Positions 61,611-64,000 of a stretch of DNA of 64,000 nt are shown here, piece by piece. Source of the stretch: Aquimarina spongiae (GTDB lineage Bacteria > Bacteroidota > Bacteroidia > Flavobacteriales > Flavobacteriaceae). How positions within the stretch are numbered: the first letter of the stretch is position 1; every line of letters begins with the position of its first letter. Position numbers and translations under genes: made by a program. The notes under the pieces are model-generated. The model was not told the DNA's origin and did no database searches. It saw only the letters and a program-made list of their open reading frames with translations. The stretch spans positions 45,218-109,217 of the forward strand of contig NZ_FQYP01000011.1 of NCBI RefSeq assembly GCF_900141785.1, given 5' to 3'.

Positions 61611-64000
61611 ATGGGGAATACAATAAGAAACAATAAAATATCATTTTATTTATTTAGTATCATATGTTACTTTATCGGTGTAACTGGTTTTGCTCAACAG
61701 TTGTATCCGGCAAATTTTGATGTAACAACCCTCAATGGAGCAAATGGATTTAGAATACCAGGTATTGATCCTGGATCCCAGTTTGGAGCAGAGACCAAAT
61801 TTATAGGAGATATCAATGACGATGGTTTTGAAGATATCGCATTAGGAGTAAACAATGCAGATATTAACGGATTAAACCTTGCCGGTGCAGCATATATTAT
61901 TTTTGGGGGAAATACAGGGTTTCCAGCATCTTTTGATATCACTACCTTAAATGGATCCAATGGTTTTGCGGTTGAAGGGGTGGCTGGGAGTACACGAATG
62001 GGTAATTCAGTAGAAGGTGTCGGAGATATTAATGGGGATGGAATTGATGATTTGGTTATTGTAAGTTCTGGGGACACTATGGTAATTTATGGACAAACAA
62101 CAGCATTCCCAGCAACGTTTAATATCAATTATGCGGATGGAACAAATGGTTTTTTGATCCAAGGGGCGAATACTGCTAATGAAGTTGCTGCTTTAGGAGA
62201 TATCAATGCAGATGGTATTCCTGATTTTGCTCTAAGTAGGGCAAATTTCTCTAGAGCTGTGTGGGTCATCTTCGGAAGATCATCAAATTTCCCCAATACG
62301 ATAAATGCATCTTGGTTAGATGGAACTAATGGTTTCGGAATTAATAGGTATTCTAATTCAACAATACCTGGATTTTTGGTAGGAGGAGCAGGAGACATTA
62401 ATGACGATGGTATTAATGATATTATTGTCGGAGATTGGTCAAGTGGCTTTGGAACTCAACTAGAACGTACTCACTTACTTTATGGTAGAAGTTCCTTCGG
62501 TGCTCAGGTAGACTTGGAGACATCACCAATTACAGAAGTATTTACAATCGACCATACAGGGGGTGGTTTTTTAGCATTTACTGGTAGTTTAGGAGATATT
62601 AATAATGACGGGATTGATGATTTTTTTGCAGAGACAGCTGCTATTTATGGTAAAGTACAAACAGATCCTTTTCCTGCCAATATCCCTTTGAGTAATGTTC
62701 AGGACGGAACTTACGGTTTTATTTTACCGGGAAGCTTGACCTCTGCTTCAATAGGGGATATAAATCAGGATGGGATTAATGATTTTGTTTCTCTTTATGG
62801 GAGTTCAGGTTCAGGTTCGGATCGTGATGCATATGTAATTTTTGGTAGTACAACTGGGTTCCCAAATCCTATAAATGAAAGTACTCTTAATGGGACAAAT
62901 GGATTTGTTATTCCTGGATTTAGGACATCTAATATTGGAAGACCTGCGAGTGGTGGTGGTGATATTAATGGAGATGGAATTGCTGATTTCATTGTGGGTA
63001 GTCCAGGTGAAACACCTATTGGCAGTACAGGAAATACAGGAGAAGCCTATGTGATTTTTGGAGGGGATCATTTTGCAGAGCCTTTAAATACTGGATATCC
63101 ACAGGCCATAAACGAAACTACAGTTGGTTTTACCCTTGTGGTTAACGGACCGGAAACGGGAACCATTCATTACGCAATTTACCCTGGTAACTTTTCTGGT
63201 AGCCCCGATCATGATGATATTTTAAACGGAACCGGAGCCACTGAAAGTGGAAACTTTTTAATGAATACAGCAAATACTGATGTTTCAGAAATAATCTCAT
63301 CATTAGCATCGGGCACTACTTATGATGTATATCTATTCCTGGAAGATGAGGTAGGGAACCAAGGGCAAATTTATCATATTGATAATGTTATTACCTTGTC
63401 CACAGGAGATACAGAACCTCCTACAGCGAGTAATCCATTACCGATTAATGAACAGTGTAGTGCTCCAGCACCTGATATTACGGTAGTAACTGACGAGGTG
63501 GATAATAGTGGAGTACCTCCGGTTGTAGCTTTTGTAAGTGATGTAAGCGATGGGAACAGCAACCCGGAAGTGATTACCAGAACCTATAGTGTAACCGATG
63601 GCGCAGGAAATAGCATTACCGTTACCCAAACCATAACTGTTGATGATACCATTGACCCCACAGCGAGTAACCCATTACCGATTAGTGCTCAATGTAGTGT
63701 GCCAGCACCAGATATTACGGTAGTAACCGACGAGGCAGATAACTGTGGTACCCCGATAGTAGCCTTTGTAAGTGATGTCAGTGATGGGAACAGCAATCCA
63801 GAGGTGATTACCCGAACCTATAATGTAACCGATGGTGCGGGAAATAGTATTACCGTTACTCAAACCATAATTGTTGATGATACCATTGATCCCACAGCGA
63901 GCAATCCATTACCGATTAACGCTCAGTGTAGTACACCAGCACCCGATATTACGGTAGTAACTGACGAGGCAGATAACTGTAGTAGCTCTCCTGTTGTGGC
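61611..64000 (+). CDS. FG-GAP/HYR-repeat secreted surface protein (3' end outside the window)
   Basis: At least 796 codons open to the window edge. Signal-like N-terminus ending VTGFAQ. Residues about 20-490 hold seven FG-GAP/integrin-alpha repeats, each with a GDINxDGxxD calcium motif (GDINDDGFED, GDINGDGIDD, GDINADGIPD, GDINDDGIND, GDINNDGIDD, GDINQDGIND, GDINGDGIAD), enough for a seven-bladed propeller. After a linking domain, at least three HYR-like repeats of about 78 residues begin (CSAPAPDITVVTDE). A T9SS tail is expected but not in view. Likely adhesin or secreted matrix protein. Confidence 0.88.
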   Translation, partial: MGNTIRNNKISFYLFSIICYFIGVTGFAQQLYPANFDVTTLNGANGFRIPGIDPGSQFGAETKFIGDINDDGFEDIALGVNNADINGLNLAGAAYIIFGGNTGFPASFDITTLNGSNGFAVEGVAGSTRMGNSVEGVGDINGDGIDDLVIVSSGDTMVIYGQTTAFPATFNINYADGTNGFLIQGANTANEVAALGDINADGIPDFALSRANFSRAVWVIFGRSSNFPNTINASWLDGTNGFGINRYSNSTIPGFLVGGAGDINDDGINDIIVGDWSSGFGTQLERTHLLYGRSSFGAQVDLETSPITEVFTIDHTGGGFLAFTGSLGDINNDGIDDFFAETAAIYGKVQTDPFPANIPLSNVQDGTYGFILPGSLTSASIGDINQDGINDFVSLYGSSGSGSDRDAYVIFGSTTGFPNPINESTLNGTNGFVIPGFRTSNIGRPASGGGDINGDGIADFIVGSPGETPIGSTGNTGEAYVIFGGDHFAEPLNTGYPQAINETTVGFTLVVNGPETGTIHYAIYPGNFSGSPDHDDILNGTGATESGNFLMNTANTDVSEIISSLASGTTYDVYLFLEDEVGNQGQIYHIDNVITLSTGDTEPPTASNPLPINEQCSAPAPDITVVTDEVDNSGVPPVVAFVSDVSDGNSNPEVITRTYSVTDGAGNSITVTQTITVDDTIDPTASNPLPISAQCSVPAPDITVVTDEADNCGTPIVAFVSDVSDGNSNPEVITRTYNVTDGAGNSITVTQTIIVDDTIDPTASNPLPINAQCSTPAPDITVVTDEADNCSSSPVV
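63423..64000 (+). repeat. Tandem HYR-domain repeats, period 237 and 234 bp
   Basis: ACAGCGAG markers at 63423, 63660 and 63894, all in the same frame, start units encoding TASNPLPI, then C-x-x-PAPDITVVTDE. Units are close in DNA sequence, so recent duplication or gene conversion is likely and the true array continues past the window. Confidence 0.8.

Noticed and set aside
1..64000. tRNA, rRNA, CRISPR, insertion sequences, phage genes or attachment sites
   Set aside because: Scanned by eye and none seen; a short tRNA could have been missed.

Overview
The window looks like chromosome of a marine flavobacterium (Bacteroidota, Flavobacteriaceae, possibly Aquimarina-like; the genus is only a guess). 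The signs are low GC, Bacteroidota-type promoters (TAnnTTTG at -7), a fused SecDF, a type IX secretion (T9SS) C-terminal sorting domain, SusD/TonB-era outer-membrane proteins, many lipoproteins with a Cys after a short signal, and families largely confined to this phylum (DUF2911, DUF6090-like, DUF6588-like). I saw no rRNA, tRNA, CRISPR array, insertion sequence or phage gene.

Layout. 1-4.8 kb: the 5' end of an RluF-type pseudouridine synthase, an alpha/beta hydrolase/cupin pair, a lipoprotein, a HerA-like ATPase, a lipoprotein RidA and queE. 4.8-6.5 kb: an apparently gene-free stretch that in fact holds four genes for 32-residue peptides of one family, each with its own promoter and terminator or hairpin. 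6.5-20.7 kb: DUF2911, asnB, a secreted astacin, gyrB, a beta-propeller protein, a barrel protein, mdh and secDF. 21-25 kb: a very large GH57-like amylase with three starch-binding modules and a T9SS tail. 25-31.5 kb (mostly minus strand): ECF sigma factor, CreD, DUF1361, a winged-helix regulator with membrane partners and matching operators, DUF6090-like, DUF1801 and aquaporin. 31.7-37 kb: kdsA, a small barrel, typA, then two more members of the 32-residue peptide family and a candidate small RNA, then ftsE. 37-46 kb: a TPR protein, a TonB-receptor-like barrel, an M23 peptidase, a zinc-ribbon membrane protein and a DUF885 peptidase. 46-55.6 kb: YaaC-like, a ChaN/erythromycin-esterase-like protein, a LytS/LytTR two-component pair, an unknown protein, an amidohydrolase, a metalloprotease, a methyltransferase and a YkgJ-type protein. 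55.6-61.4 kb: two LipL32-like paralogues flanking an operon of zinc-ribbon proteins and an SPFH-SHOCT protein. 61.6 kb to the end: an open-ended FG-GAP/HYR-repeat surface protein.

The main discovery candidate is the 32-residue peptide family: six intact copies at two loci 29 kb apart, all exactly 99 nt, all ending in LP[GS]A[SC]xxA[MI][RH][RH], with synonymous codon differences that argue for selection on the protein. The two loci also share a TACCCC(A/T)AAATATCGATT element upstream, and the second locus carries a predicted C-rich, multi-hairpin, terminator-ended RNA. No processing enzyme or receptor is recognisable next to them, so the function is unknown.
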